In this document: in pieces, positions 1 to 7,394 of the stretch | How the letters are laid out: the number at the start of each line of letters is the position of its first letter | Numbering within the stretch: position 1 is the first letter of the stretch | NCBI GenBank assembly: GCA_035544895.1 | Contig: DASZZM010000039.1 | Coordinates: forward strand, 62,001-126,000 | DNA from: JASLEW01 sp035544895 | Lineage (GTDB): Bacteria; Acidobacteriota; Thermoanaerobaculia; Multivoradales; UBA5704 | Length of the DNA stretch: 64,000 nucleotides | Direction of reading: 5' to 3' | The notes under the pieces: generated by a model | What the model was told of the DNA's origin: nothing | The model's input: only the letters and a program-made list of their open reading frames with translations | The model's database searches: none | Translations under genes and position numbers: made by a program

Positions 1-297
1 CTGTCGAGCGATCTCGTCGAGCGGGCGGCGCGCTACTTCGCGCTGGCCCGCCATGCCCCGGAGCGCGCCTTCGAGCGTCCCGAAGGCAGACCCTTCGAGC
101 TGCCCTGGGACGAGCTCGACCCGGAGAGCTTGCGGCGTGATCTCTGCGCCGTGGCCGGGCTGCCGGAGGAGATGGCGCGCCTCGGTGCGGCGCAGATCGA
201 CCCGGCGATCCGGGAGCGGCTGGCGGCGACCTGCGAGGAGATCCTGGGAGTGCGCATCGTTTTCGGCGAGCTCGGAGCCAGGGCGGAGCCGAGCTGA
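1..297 (+). CDS. C-terminal fragment of an unrecognised protein (cut by window edge)
   Basis: Frame 1 is open from the first base to a TGA at 295-297, giving 98 residues that begin LSSDLVERAARYF and end GARAEPS. The start lies outside the window. Composition is rich in Ala, Arg and Glu, as expected for a soluble protein in this GC-rich genome. I see no catalytic motif, no membrane segment and no signal peptide in the visible part, so I give no function. The stop codon overlaps the ATG of the next gene (ATGA), so the two are very likely co-translated with the zinc-finger/TPR protein downstream. Confidence 0.7.
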   Translation: MSSDLVERAARYFALARHAPERAFERPEGRPFELPWDELDPESLRRDLCAVAGLPEEMARLGAAQIDPAIRERLAATCEEILGVRIVFGELGARAEPS

Positions 298-1583
298 TGG
301 AGCGCGGGCACCCGAGCCTCGAGACGCTCGCCAAGTGGCTGGCCGGACGGCTCGAGCACGACGAGGTACGCGGCGAGATCGTGCCGCACCTGGCGGAGTG
401 CTGCGCGGGCTGCCGCGCCCGCTTCGCGGAGATCGGCCGCCTGCAGGGTGAGGTCGGGCATTGGGATGAGGTGGTCGCGGTGCTCGAAGGGCAGGCGGCG
501 CCGGGTGTGGTCGCCGAGCTGCTGGCGCTGCCCGCGCCGGCGCGCTGGCGGCGCGCGGCGGAGCTCGCCGATTGGGGGGCGAGCCGCGAGCTGCTGCGCC
601 GCAGCCGCGAGACGGCGCCCGACGACCCCGCCGCGGCAGCGGACCAGGCGCTGCTCGCCGTGGTGATGAGCGAGCGGCTGAGCAGCGCCTACGATCCGAA
701 TTGGGTGCTCGACCTCCAGGCGCTGGCGCACGCGCAGCTCGCCGAGACGCGGCGCCGCCTGGGCGAGCGGCACGGCGCGGGCGAGGAGCTGCGGCGCGCC
801 GAGGAGTGCCTGGCGCGCAGCACGACCGGCAGCCCCCTGGTGCTGGCGGATGTGTTGACCGCCCGGGCGGCGCTCTCCCGCGACGAGGGACAGCCCGAAG
901 AGGCCAGCCAGCTGCTCGGCGAAGCGATCGCCCTCTACCGGGAGGCCGAGGAGCGCGACACCGCCGCGGCGGCCGAGGTTCTGGTCGAGAGCGCGGACCT
1001 CCTGGCCGATCTCGGAGACTTCGAGGGCGCGCTGGCCAAGGTGGTCGAGGCGGAGAGCCTGGCGGGCGCCCTGGCCCCCGCCGCCGCCCCCGCGATGGTG
1101 ATACGGATCGAGCTCAAGGTGCTCGACGTCCTGACCCGGGCCGGGCGCGCCGAGCAAGCCGCGGCCCGGCTGGAGCAGGCGCGGGCGCTGGTGGCGGCAC
1201 AGGGCGGGGAGCTGGAGGGCGCGCTGCTCGGGTGGGTCGAGGCGCGGCTGGCGCTGTCCGCGGGCGAGACGGCGGCGGCAGAGTCGGGCCTGCGCCGCGT
1301 CTGGCCGTCGCTCGCGGGGCAGCGGCGGTGCGGCGATGCCGCCCTGGCCGCGCTCGAGCTCGCGCTGCTCTTGCTGCACGACGACGGCGCGCCGGCAGAG
1401 GAGAGGCTCAAGTCCCTGGCGGCCGAGCTGACACAGGCGCTCGCCGCCGGCGCCGCCGAGACGGCGACCTGGGAGGGCCTGGTCGACTTCCTGCGCGCTG
1501 CCGCGCAAGGCCAGGTCAGGCCGGCCCTGGTACGGGCGACGGCGGCAGGCCTGCGCCTGGGGCCGCGGGGCAGGCGGTGGTGA
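297..1583 (+). CDS. zinc-finger (anti-sigma-like) and TPR-type helical repeat protein
   Basis: The protein has 428 residues. Residues 1-45 look like a putative zinc-finger of the anti-sigma (zf-HC2/ZAS) kind, with H31 and C36-x2-C39 in the order H-x4-C-x2-C. The remainder is Ala/Leu/Glu-rich helical hairpins typical of TPR-like repeats (for example LADVLTARAALSRDEGQPEEA near residue 180). There is no membrane segment, so it would act in the cytoplasm. The start ATG overlaps the previous stop. An ECF-like sigma factor is encoded about 0.5 kb downstream on the same strand, so a role as a sigma-binding regulator is plausible but inferred. A paralogous architecture recurs at 24107-25522. The family call rests on pattern, not on a search. 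Confidence 0.7.
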   Translation: MERGHPSLETLAKWLAGRLEHDEVRGEIVPHLAECCAGCRARFAEIGRLQGEVGHWDEVVAVLEGQAAPGVVAELLALPAPARWRRAAELADWGASRELLRRSRETAPDDPAAAADQALLAVVMSERLSSAYDPNWVLDLQALAHAQLAETRRRLGERHGAGEELRRAEECLARSTTGSPLVLADVLTARAALSRDEGQPEEASQLLGEAIALYREAEERDTAAAAEVLVESADLLADLGDFEGALAKVVEAESLAGALAPAAAPAMVIRIELKVLDVLTRAGRAEQAAARLEQARALVAAQGGELEGALLGWVEARLALSAGETAAAESGLRRVWPSLAGQRRCGDAALAALELALLLLHDDGAPAEERLKSLAAELTQALAAGAAETATWEGLVDFLRAAAQGQVRPALVRATAAGLRLGPRGRRW

Positions 1584-1642
1584 GCGCTGGCGGGCCGGGA
1601 GGGACCGAGAGCGACGGGTCGCGCACCCGAGGAGGATCCCCG

Positions 1643-2077
1643 ATGAGCAGGAAACTGAGTTTCGGCCTCGCCGTGGCGAGTCTTTCGGTTGTCTGGGCCT
1701 GTAGCGGCGGTGGCAGCTCACCGTCCGAGCCGGTGGGCCAGGACAGTATCTCGTTGGTCACGATCACACCGGCCGACGGGACCAAGCTCGCCGCGGGCAG
1801 CGTGGTCACCTTCGCGGCGACGCTTCACTACCAGCTGAGCAGCGCCGCCTCGGGCGAGATCATCGAGGTGATTGAGAACCAGAACGGCGGCATTCTCACG
1901 AGCGGTCCGCAGTTTTCCGTAACGGTCAGCCGCGGGCAGGGCTCGGCACAGCTTGCCGACCGGATCACGATACCTTCGAGCGGCGTTACCCAGATCCTGG
2001 TCTTCTTCCCGCTGACTCCCCAGGGAGCCAATCACACATCGATTGTGGCGACCGCCGCCTATCCGGTGGGGCCTTAG
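1643..2077 (+). CDS. small secreted lipoprotein, copy 1 of 2
   Basis: The protein has 144 residues. I chose the ATG at 1643 because GGAGG sits at 1631-1635 and the result is a clean lipoprotein signal: MSRKL, a hydrophobic stretch, then VVWAC-SGGGSS, where the Cys is the probable lipid-anchored residue 20. The mature part is a beta-rich, Thr/Ser/Val-rich domain (LVTITPADGTKLAAGSVVTF) that resembles an immunoglobulin-like or cadherin-like fold in pattern. It is a close paralogue of the protein at 3380-3814, with identical length and mostly identical residues. The two copies bracket the sigma-factor fusion gene. Function unknown; likely exposed in the periplasm or on the outer membrane. Confidence 0.8.
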   Translation: MSRKLSFGLAVASLSVVWACSGGGSSPSEPVGQDSISLVTITPADGTKLAAGSVVTFAATLHYQLSSAASGEIIEVIENQNGGILTSGPQFSVTVSRGQGSAQLADRITIPSSGVTQILVFFPLTPQGANHTSIVATAAYPVGP

Positions 2078-2123
2078 CCACGATGCGTCGCGCGCGCTTC
2101 GTGGAGCTCGAGCGGGTGGGGCA

Positions 2124-3314
2124 ATGATGACGGTTCCCGGAGCACCAGCGAGCGATCGGCAAGCGCTCGAGGATGTGCTGCCGGCGCTGTGCGAGCAGCT
2201 CCGGCCGCAGCTCCGGCGCATCCTCGCCGCTTTCCAGATCCCGATGGAGGACGCCGAGGACCTGGTGCAAACCACACTGCTGATCGCACTCGCGAAGTGG
2301 CCCGGGATCTGGAACCCCACGGCATGGCTGCTCGGGACTCTCCAGAAACGCTGCATCATGTACTGGCGCGAGCGCCGCCGGCGTAGCGCCCGCCTGGTGG
2401 CCCTCGAGCCGCTCGAGCACGAGCTCAGCGCGGAGCCGCCCCAGGAAGGCCGAGTCCTCCTCGCCGAGATCGAGACGCTGTGCCGCCGGCTGCCGCAGCC
2501 GCAACGTGCGGTCGTTGTCCTCTACTGCTGCCAGGGCCTGCCCCAGCGGGACGTGGCGCGCGCCACCGGCCTCCGTCCTTCGTCGGTGAGGAAGACCGCG
2601 CATCGAGCAGTCGCCCAGCTGCGCCAGGCCGTAAAGGGTCGCGCGCCCGGTCCTCGCCACCCTTCCCGCCACTGCCTCGGCACCGGCTCGCCGTGGCCGG
2701 TAAACGCTTTCTTGGCCGCCTATGCCAGGTCGACACGGCGGAACTACGGCTGGCAGCTTGGCCGCGCCGCTGCCGCGCTTGGCGACGGCCCACTCGCCGA
2801 GCTCACTGCCGAAGCGCTGGCCGCCTACCGCGCCGCCGTGATTGCGGACGGCCGCCCGCCCGGCAGTCAAGAGGCAACCCTGGCCCCGCTGCGAACGTTC
2901 CTCCTCTGGGCGGCCGAGCACGGTTGGCACGCTCTCGAGCCGGCAGTGATCCGAGAGGCCCTGCGCTCGCCGCTCCGGCGTCTCCGGATCCCGCGCACCC
3001 GCGCCGCCACCGGCTCGCCGTGGTCGGCGCCGGTGGACGCGTTTCTCGCCGGTCGGGCTGACACGACAAAGTGCCTCTACGCCCGGCAGCTTGGCCAGGC
3101 CGCCGCCAAGCTCGGCGGCAGGCCGCTCGCCGAGCTCACCGCCGAAACCCTGGCCGGCTGCGTCGCCGCGCTGAGGGCAGACGGGCGCGCGCCCATCACT
3201 CACGCCCAGAGGATTGTCACGCTGCGATCGTTCCTGCTGTGGACGGGCGAACGCGGCTGGCACGCTCTCGAGCCGGTGGTGGTTGACGAGGCCCTGCGGC
3301 GGCCAGACGGATGA
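2124..3314 (+). CDS. ECF-like sigma factor fused to two tandem integrase-type core-binding domains
   Basis: The protein has 396 residues starting at the ATG at 2124. Residues about 15-90 match sigma region 2 (EDAEDLVQTTLLIAL, then a basic WRERRRR). Residues about 115-168 match region 4 (LPQPQRAVVVLYCCQGLPQ, a helix-turn-helix RDVARATGLRPSSVRK). After a basic linker come two repeats, 190-283 and 298-393. Each begins GSPW and contains a T...Y..QLG.AAA.LG segment, PLAELTAE, ADGR, an LR.FLLW segment and GWHALEP. These resemble the N-terminal SAM-like core-binding domain of tyrosine recombinases, but no catalytic domain (R..HxxR..Y) follows. I infer a sigma factor with an extra DNA-binding module. 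It lies between two paralogous lipoprotein genes, which may be its targets. Confidence 0.8.
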   Translation: MMTVPGAPASDRQALEDVLPALCEQLRPQLRRILAAFQIPMEDAEDLVQTTLLIALAKWPGIWNPTAWLLGTLQKRCIMYWRERRRRSARLVALEPLEHELSAEPPQEGRVLLAEIETLCRRLPQPQRAVVVLYCCQGLPQRDVARATGLRPSSVRKTAHRAVAQLRQAVKGRAPGPRHPSRHCLGTGSPWPVNAFLAAYARSTRRNYGWQLGRAAAALGDGPLAELTAEALAAYRAAVIADGRPPGSQEATLAPLRTFLLWAAEHGWHALEPAVIREALRSPLRRLRIPRTRAATGSPWSAPVDAFLAGRADTTKCLYARQLGQAAAKLGGRPLAELTAETLAGCVAALRADGRAPITHAQRIVTLRSFLLWTGERGWHALEPVVVDEALRRPDG

Positions 3315-3379
3315 AAGCAGCTACCCGGCCGGAGAAGAAGTGGCGCCCGGCGGGTCATGCGGCGCACAGGAGAATCCCA

Positions 3380-3814
3380 ATGAGCAGAAAACTGGTCTTC
3401 GGCCTTGCCGTCGTGCTCCTGTCGGTTGTCTATGCCTGCAGCGGCGGTGGCAGCTCGCCGTCCGAGCCCGTGAGCCAGGACAGCCTCGCGTTGGTCACGA
3501 TCGCGCCGGCCGCCGGGACCAGGCTCGCCGCGGGCAGCGCGGTCACCTTCGCCGCCACGCTCCACTATCAGTTGGGCAGTGCTGCCTCCGGCACCATCGC
3601 CGAAGTCATCGAGAACCAGACCGGCGGCCTGCTCGGCAGCGGCCCGCAGGTGAGCGTCACGGTCAACCGCGGGCAGGGCTCGGTGCAGCTCGCCGACCGC
3701 ATCACCGTGCCGCTCTCGGGGGTCACCCAGGTTGAGGTCTTTTTCCCGTTGACTCCCGCGGGCGTGACCACGACCTCGATCGTGGCGACCGCCACCTATC
3801 CGGTAGGGCCTTAG
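3380..3814 (+). CDS. small secreted lipoprotein, copy 2 of 2
   Basis: The protein has 144 residues. The ATG at 3380 follows CAGGAGAA and starts MSRKLVFGLAVVLL, leading to a lipobox-like VVYAC-SGGGSS. An ATG further upstream (3311) would spoil the signal peptide. It aligns end to end with the protein at 1643-2077, including the shared SSPSEPV, FAATLHYQL, GQGS.QLADRIT and final YPVGP. The duplication clearly involves the lipoprotein gene; the sigma-fusion gene lies between the copies. Function unknown. Confidence 0.8.
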   Translation: MSRKLVFGLAVVLLSVVYACSGGGSSPSEPVSQDSLALVTIAPAAGTRLAAGSAVTFAATLHYQLGSAASGTIAEVIENQTGGLLGSGPQVSVTVNRGQGSVQLADRITVPLSGVTQVEVFFPLTPAGVTTTSIVATATYPVGP

Positions 3815-4060
3815 CAGCCATGCCGCTTCGGCCGGGTAGCGCAAGGGTGGGCGGTCGCCGAGGGCTGGCGAGCGGCAGCGGGCCTGGACGAACTCGCAGG
3901 GCGCCTGAGCGTCGCGGCCGGGCGCGACGGCCTTTACGTGGCCGCCTTCTCCGGCGAGGGCGGTCTGTGGCGGCTGCCCTGGGAGGCGCTCGAAGCCGCG
4001 GAGTGGCAGCGGGTCGGCGAGGCGAGGCTGGATGGGGAGCCACTGCCGGTCTTGAATTGA
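3815..4060 (+). pseudogene. start-less coding-like stretch after lipoprotein copy 2
   Basis: Directly after the TAG of the lipoprotein, the same frame stays open for 81 codons to a TGA at 4058-4060 and reads like protein (GLYVAAFSGEGGLWRLPW, then EALEAAEWQRVGEARLDG). It has no ATG, GTG or TTG at a useful position. It may be the 3' remnant of a gene disrupted by the lipoprotein/sigma duplication. The LPW segment loosely recalls the LPWDEL segment in the protein at 1-297, but the similarity is too short to trust. From 4061 to 4213 I see nothing coding. Confidence 0.3.
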
Positions 4061-4213
4061 TGCCGGTCGACCGCGCCGCGGCTGCTGCAGCGCGCATCCT
4101 GATGGGGTTTCGTGCGGGAGAGGAGCCGCAAGCGCCACGAAACCGCACCGTACGCACGCTGAATAGCGTGGGGGGCGGCGTAAGTCGGTCGGCGGCGGTT
4201 CGCCGACGCGCCG

Positions 4214-5161
4214 TTAGCTCACCGGCCGCCGCCCGCCATCAATGGGAGTTTGAACGTAATGGCTCTGCGACCCCATGGTGAGGGCGCCGGCTTCAAAATC
4301 CAAGTAGAGCAGGTCTTCGAACGGCCCGAGGTCGGCGCCTGGAGACGCGACCGTGATCCAGTCGGTGATCGCCGCGAGCACCTCGGCGCCGAGCGCCGTG
4401 TTGGTGGTGAACAGGAGCTCCTTGCCGAGGACTTCACCCGACCGGCTCATCTTGAGCTGGACCGCCAGGACACCCGAGAGTTTGCCGAGCCGTCCTTCGG
4501 GCACCTTGAGGCCGAAGAGCCGTCCGGCTGCGTCCTTCTTCGACCGCGCCTGGCGGAAATGGAAGCTCCTGGCCGTATCATCCTCGCCACCGAACATCAG
4601 CTGGTGGTCGGCGCACTGTTGGAACTTCGTCGCATAGTCGGGATCGGAGGCGAACCGTAGTTGTCGGATCGGGACTCGATCTTGCTTCGGCTCGACGAGC
4701 TCGCTATAGGACCACAGATCTTGGTCAGGCTTGAAATCCTGCTGCAACTGGGTGCACGACTCCAGGGAAAGAGCAGCCGCGCCATCGCTGGTCCTTGTCC
4801 GGCTGCCTGTTGCCTTCGCCGGCGCGACGCCGCCACGAGCTGCAATCTCCGGCAGACTAAGCTTCGCGCACTGATAGTCGGGCCAAGGCCCACAATCGTA
4901 GAACGCGCAGTTGTTCCGATTAACGGGCCTGCCCGCCGTTCTGCAGCAGCACGAAGCCTCCAGGGCTGACCCGCAGAAGCTGTCCCGGCAAAAGGGCGAG
5001 CCCGTGGCGCAAAGCGGTGTGCACTTTGTGGTGTCCGCCACGCACGGGCAGGTGCACTTCGCTGAGCAGTCGTCCTGAGCGACCGCCGGGACCGTGAAGG
5101 CCAAGACTCCCACCAGCACGGCAAGAGCGACAGTAGCTGGCTCTCGGTTCGTGGAGGACAT
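4214..5161 (-). CDS. secreted protein with cysteine-rich N-terminal region, function unknown
   Basis: The protein has 315 residues. The start has a strong Shine-Dalgarno (GGGAGAGG a few bases upstream). Residues 1-28 form a Sec signal peptide ending AVAQ. The mature N-terminus (about 30-95) is very Cys-rich: DDCSAKCTCPC, then CTPLC, FCRDSFC, SCCCR and NNCAFYDC. This suggests a disulphide-stabilised or metal-binding extracellular module. The C-terminal 150 residues are Cys-poor and form an unrecognised mixed alpha/beta domain (FRQARSKKDAAGRLFGL, then SGEVLGKELLF). It is transcribed alone, and a 320 bp intergenic region lies upstream. No named family is recognised. Confidence 0.75.
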   Translation of the reverse strand: MSSTNREPATVALAVLVGVLAFTVPAVAQDDCSAKCTCPCVADTTKCTPLCATGSPFCRDSFCGSALEASCCCRTAGRPVNRNNCAFYDCGPWPDYQCAKLSLPEIAARGGVAPAKATGSRTRTSDGAAALSLESCTQLQQDFKPDQDLWSYSELVEPKQDRVPIRQLRFASDPDYATKFQQCADHQLMFGGEDDTARSFHFRQARSKKDAAGRLFGLKVPEGRLGKLSGVLAVQLKMSRSGEVLGKELLFTTNTALGAEVLAAITDWITVASPGADLGPFEDLLYLDFEAGALTMGSQSHYVQTPIDGGRRPVS

Positions 5162-5422
5162 GTGATCCTCTCCCTTTAAGAAGACTCCTATTCGAGCATA
5201 TAGCGTCTCCTGGAGAGGCTGTCAAGGCAGGCGAGTCCGGCGGATGTCCTTTCAGCGGCCGAGGACCTTCTCGCAGGCAGGGTCTCCTGCGGTTTGGCAC
5301 TGAACGGCATTTGCAACCTCCGACGACCCGAACCACGGCGTGCTCCTCGGCCGCCGGGTCGCTCATCGCACGAGAGACCTTTCGATGCTCGCCAGGTACG
5401 CACTCCCACCGCGGCAACGCCC

Positions 5423-5451
5423 TTGACACCCGTCATGTCATGTCTGATAAA
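5423..5451 (+). promoter_or_regulatory. sigma70-type promoter of the truncated recombinase gene
   Basis: A perfect TTGACA at 5423-5428 is followed after exactly 17 bases by GATAAA at 5446-5451, a four-of-six match to the -10 consensus. An AAGGAGG ribosome binding site (5471-5477) and the ATG at 5482 follow. The -10 lies inside the inverted repeat 5442-5465. The rest of the 320 bp gap (5162-5422) shows nothing convincing. Confidence 0.6.
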
Positions 5452-5465
5452 CGACGTTATCGGAC
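5442..5465. promoter_or_regulatory. inverted repeat resembling a tyrosine-recombinase core site
   Basis: GTCTGATAA (5442-5450) and TTATCGGAC (5457-5465) are inverted repeats with one mismatch around a 6 bp centre, ACGACG. Two 9 bp arms around a 6-8 bp spacer is the layout of Xer/Int/Cre core sites. The repeat covers the -10 box of the truncated recombinase gene, so it may also have served as an autoregulatory operator. Confidence 0.45.
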
Positions 5466-5481
5466 CCGAAAAGGAGGCGAG

Positions 5482-5796
5482 ATGCCCCGCCACTCCAAGC
5501 CCGCTCGAACCCCCCAAACCGCATTAGCGCCCCTTGGCGGGCCGATCGGCCGTCCAGGCGGCCTCGTGCTCCCCTCCCTCATCGCCCAGGCCGGCGAGCG
5601 GGCGGCGCGCCGCTTCCTCGACTACTTTACGGCCGAGATCCGAAACCCCCATACTCGCGGCGCCTACGCCGGTGCGGCGCGGCGGTTTCTCGCCTGGTGC
5701 GACGGCCGAGGCCTCGCCCTCTCCGAGCTCCAGCCGTTTGTGGTGGCGGCCTGCGTCGAGGAGCGCGGCCGCGCGCTCGCCGCGCCCTCGGTCAAG
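5482..5796 (+). pseudogene. truncated tyrosine recombinase (N-terminal core-binding domain only)
   Basis: The ATG at 5482 has an ideal AAGGAGG site. The first 105 codons read as the N-terminal part of a site-specific integrase: RRFLDYFTAEIRNPHTRGAY, then RRFLAWCDGRGLALSELQP and APSVK. This is the SAM-like core-binding domain. Intact family members continue for about 200-250 residues into the catalytic R-HxxR-Y domain. Here the similarity stops abruptly at about 5796 and the open frame runs uselessly into the 3' end of the convergent pyrD. The gene is therefore broken by deletion. Its strong promoter and ribosome binding site suggest a recent event, and a short DNA-binding peptide might still be made. 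Confidence 0.7.
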
Positions 5797-5881
5797 GGCG
5801 CTACCCTTCACTGGGGGCGCCTTCGTGAGCTTCCCGGGCCTTCGATCCACGGTGCGGACCCACGACAGGCGTCCAGTCCGG

Positions 5882-6940
5882 CTACCGCAGGTCGGCGCCG
5901 ACCGCTTCCCAGATCGACTCGAAGCCGTCGCGGGCCATCAGCTCGAGGAGCTCGAGGTTGATGCGGCGCGCCAGCGAGGGGCCTTCGTAGACCAGGGCGG
6001 TGTAGACCTGGACCAGGGAGGCGCCGGCGCGGATGCGGCGGTAGGCCTCCTGGCCGGAGTCGATGCCGCCGGCGCTGATCAGGACGGAGCGGCCGAAGAC
6101 GCGCCGGGCCACCGCGGCGAGGACGCGGCGACTCTGATCGCGCAGCACCTGGCCGGAGAGGCCGCCGAAGGGCTGGCTGCCGGGGAGGAGAGAGTAGTCG
6201 GTCGTGGTGTTGGTCGCCACGATGCCGGCGGCGCCGGCATCGACCGCCGCGGCGGCCAGGCTCGCGGCCTCGCCGGGCTCGAGATCCGGCGCGAGCTTGA
6301 CCAGCACCGGGCGGCCGGTGAGGCGGGCGGCCAGGGCCAGGAGGGCGCGCAGGAAGGGCTCGTTCTGCAGATCGCGGAGGCCGGGGGTGTTGGGCGAGGA
6401 CAGGTTGACGACCAGGTAGTCGGCGAGATCGCCCAGGGCGCCGAGCAAGGCCTCGTAGTCGGCCAGCGCCTCTTCGGCGGGCGTCGCCCGGCCCTTTCCC
6501 AGGTTCACCCCCACGGGCAGCGGAAACGGCCGCGCGGCGGCGAGGCGGCGGCGCATCGCCGCCAGGCCAGAGTTGTTGAAGCCGAGGGCGTTCTGCAGGC
6601 TGCGCGCGGCGGGGAAGCGGAAGACGCGCGGCCGCGGGTTGCCGGGCTGCGGCAGCGGGGTCACCGTGCCGACCTCGACGAAGCCGAAGCCGAGCATGGG
6701 CAGGGCGCGGACGGCCGCGGCGTCCTTGTCGAAGCCGGCGGCGAGCCCGACCGGGTTGGGGAAACGGCGGCCGAACAGGGTCTGGGCGAGCGCCTCGGCG
6801 CTGATCCGGTAGCGGGCCTCCAGGCGCCGGGCCAGCGGCGGCAGGGCCGCGGCCGCGCGCAGGGCGAAGAGGCCCAGGCGGTGGCTCGTCTCGGGATCGA
6901 GCCGGAAGAGCAGGGGGCGGAGGGCGGGATAGGAGAGCAC
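5882..6940 (-). CDS. pyrD: dihydroorotate dehydrogenase (quinone), class 2
   Basis: The protein has 352 residues, the usual length for class 2 enzymes. It oxidises dihydroorotate to orotate with FMN and passes electrons to the quinone pool at the inner membrane (fourth step of pyrimidine synthesis). Visible hallmarks are the N-terminal membrane-associating helices (RPLLFRLDPETSHRLGLFAL, the class 2 extension), the FMN-binding GLAAGFDKD (65-73), the GFNNSG segment (120-125), the catalytic Ser in NLSSPNTPGLRDLQ (179-192), and the phosphate-binding SAGGI and GASLVQVYTALVYEGP near the C-terminus. It is transcribed divergently from zapA, with 106 bp between them. Confidence 0.95.
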   Translation of the reverse strand: MLSYPALRPLLFRLDPETSHRLGLFALRAAAALPPLARRLEARYRISAEALAQTLFGRRFPNPVGLAAGFDKDAAAVRALPMLGFGFVEVGTVTPLPQPGNPRPRVFRFPAARSLQNALGFNNSGLAAMRRRLAAARPFPLPVGVNLGKGRATPAEEALADYEALLGALGDLADYLVVNLSSPNTPGLRDLQNEPFLRALLALAARLTGRPVLVKLAPDLEPGEAASLAAAAVDAGAAGIVATNTTTDYSLLPGSQPFGGLSGQVLRDQSRRVLAAVARRVFGRSVLISAGGIDSGQEAYRRIRAGASLVQVYTALVYEGPSLARRINLELLELMARDGFESIWEAVGADLR

Positions 6941-6976
6941 GGAGCGCGGCTAGTATTCCATCGCTTCACCCTGTGG

Positions 6977-6982
6977 TATAGT
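6977..6982 (+). promoter_or_regulatory. probable -10 box for zapA
   Basis: TATAGT at 6977-6982 in the pyrD/zapA divergent gap matches the -10 consensus in five of six positions. I see no good -35 hexamer at 16-18 bp, so the assignment is weak. A T-run (GCTTTTTC) follows it. Confidence 0.35.
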
Positions 6983-7046
6983 GCTTTTTCGGCAAACCGC
7001 TGGCATCACGCAACTTGCTGCCCGGTTCTAGCCTGAGGACGCGGAC

Positions 7047-7343
7047 GTGGAAACCATGCCAGGGGCCACCACCGAAGTGGAGATCTACGGTGTGGTCTAC
7101 CATGTGCGCGGCAGCGATGACCAGGAGTACCTTCAGGGACTGGCCGATCTCGTGGACCGCCGGATGCGCGAGGTCGCCCAGCACGCGAGCACGGCCGACA
7201 CGACCCGCATCGCGATCCTGGCGGCGCTCAATCTGGCGGATGAACTGTCCCGCACTCAGAAGCGGCAGGAAGGGGAACGGGTCGAGATCAAGGAGAAGGT
7301 GGCGAAGCTGACCGAGGAATTGACGGCAGCCCTGAACGGTTGA
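7047..7343 (+). CDS. zapA: cell division protein ZapA
   Basis: The protein has 98 residues. ZapA binds FtsZ and bundles protofilaments at the division ring. The family pattern is clear: an N-terminal beta hairpin (VEIYGVVYHVRGSDDQEYL), then a DLVDRRMREVA helix, then IAILAALNLADEL leading into a C-terminal coiled coil (KEKVAKLTEEL). The GTG at 7047 has GAGGA seven bases upstream; an internal ATG at 7056 is the alternative. A 6S RNA and then rny follow, an arrangement seen in several phyla (zapA-ssrS synteny is well known), which supports the call. Confidence 0.9.
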   Translation: METMPGATTEVEIYGVVYHVRGSDDQEYLQGLADLVDRRMREVAQHASTADTTRIAILAALNLADELSRTQKRQEGERVEIKEKVAKLTEELTAALNG

Positions 7344-7394
7344 CAGGGAACGGCGGCACCGCCAGCCACACGAGATATATGAAAACTGCTCTTG

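Noticed and set aside
33..1721. A 562-codon open frame on the minus strand antisense to the zinc-finger/TPR gene
   Set aside because: In this GC-rich DNA long antisense frames are common. Its product is low-complexity Arg/Gly/Pro/Gln and has no start signal or domain.
5797..5881. Continuation of the recombinase ORF to 5961
   Set aside because: After about 5796 the residues no longer look like an integrase and the frame runs into antisense pyrD.
7340..7345. TTGACA at the end of zapA as the 6S RNA -35 box
   Set aside because: The nearest -10-like TATATG is 30 bp away, not 16-18, so the spacing is wrong.
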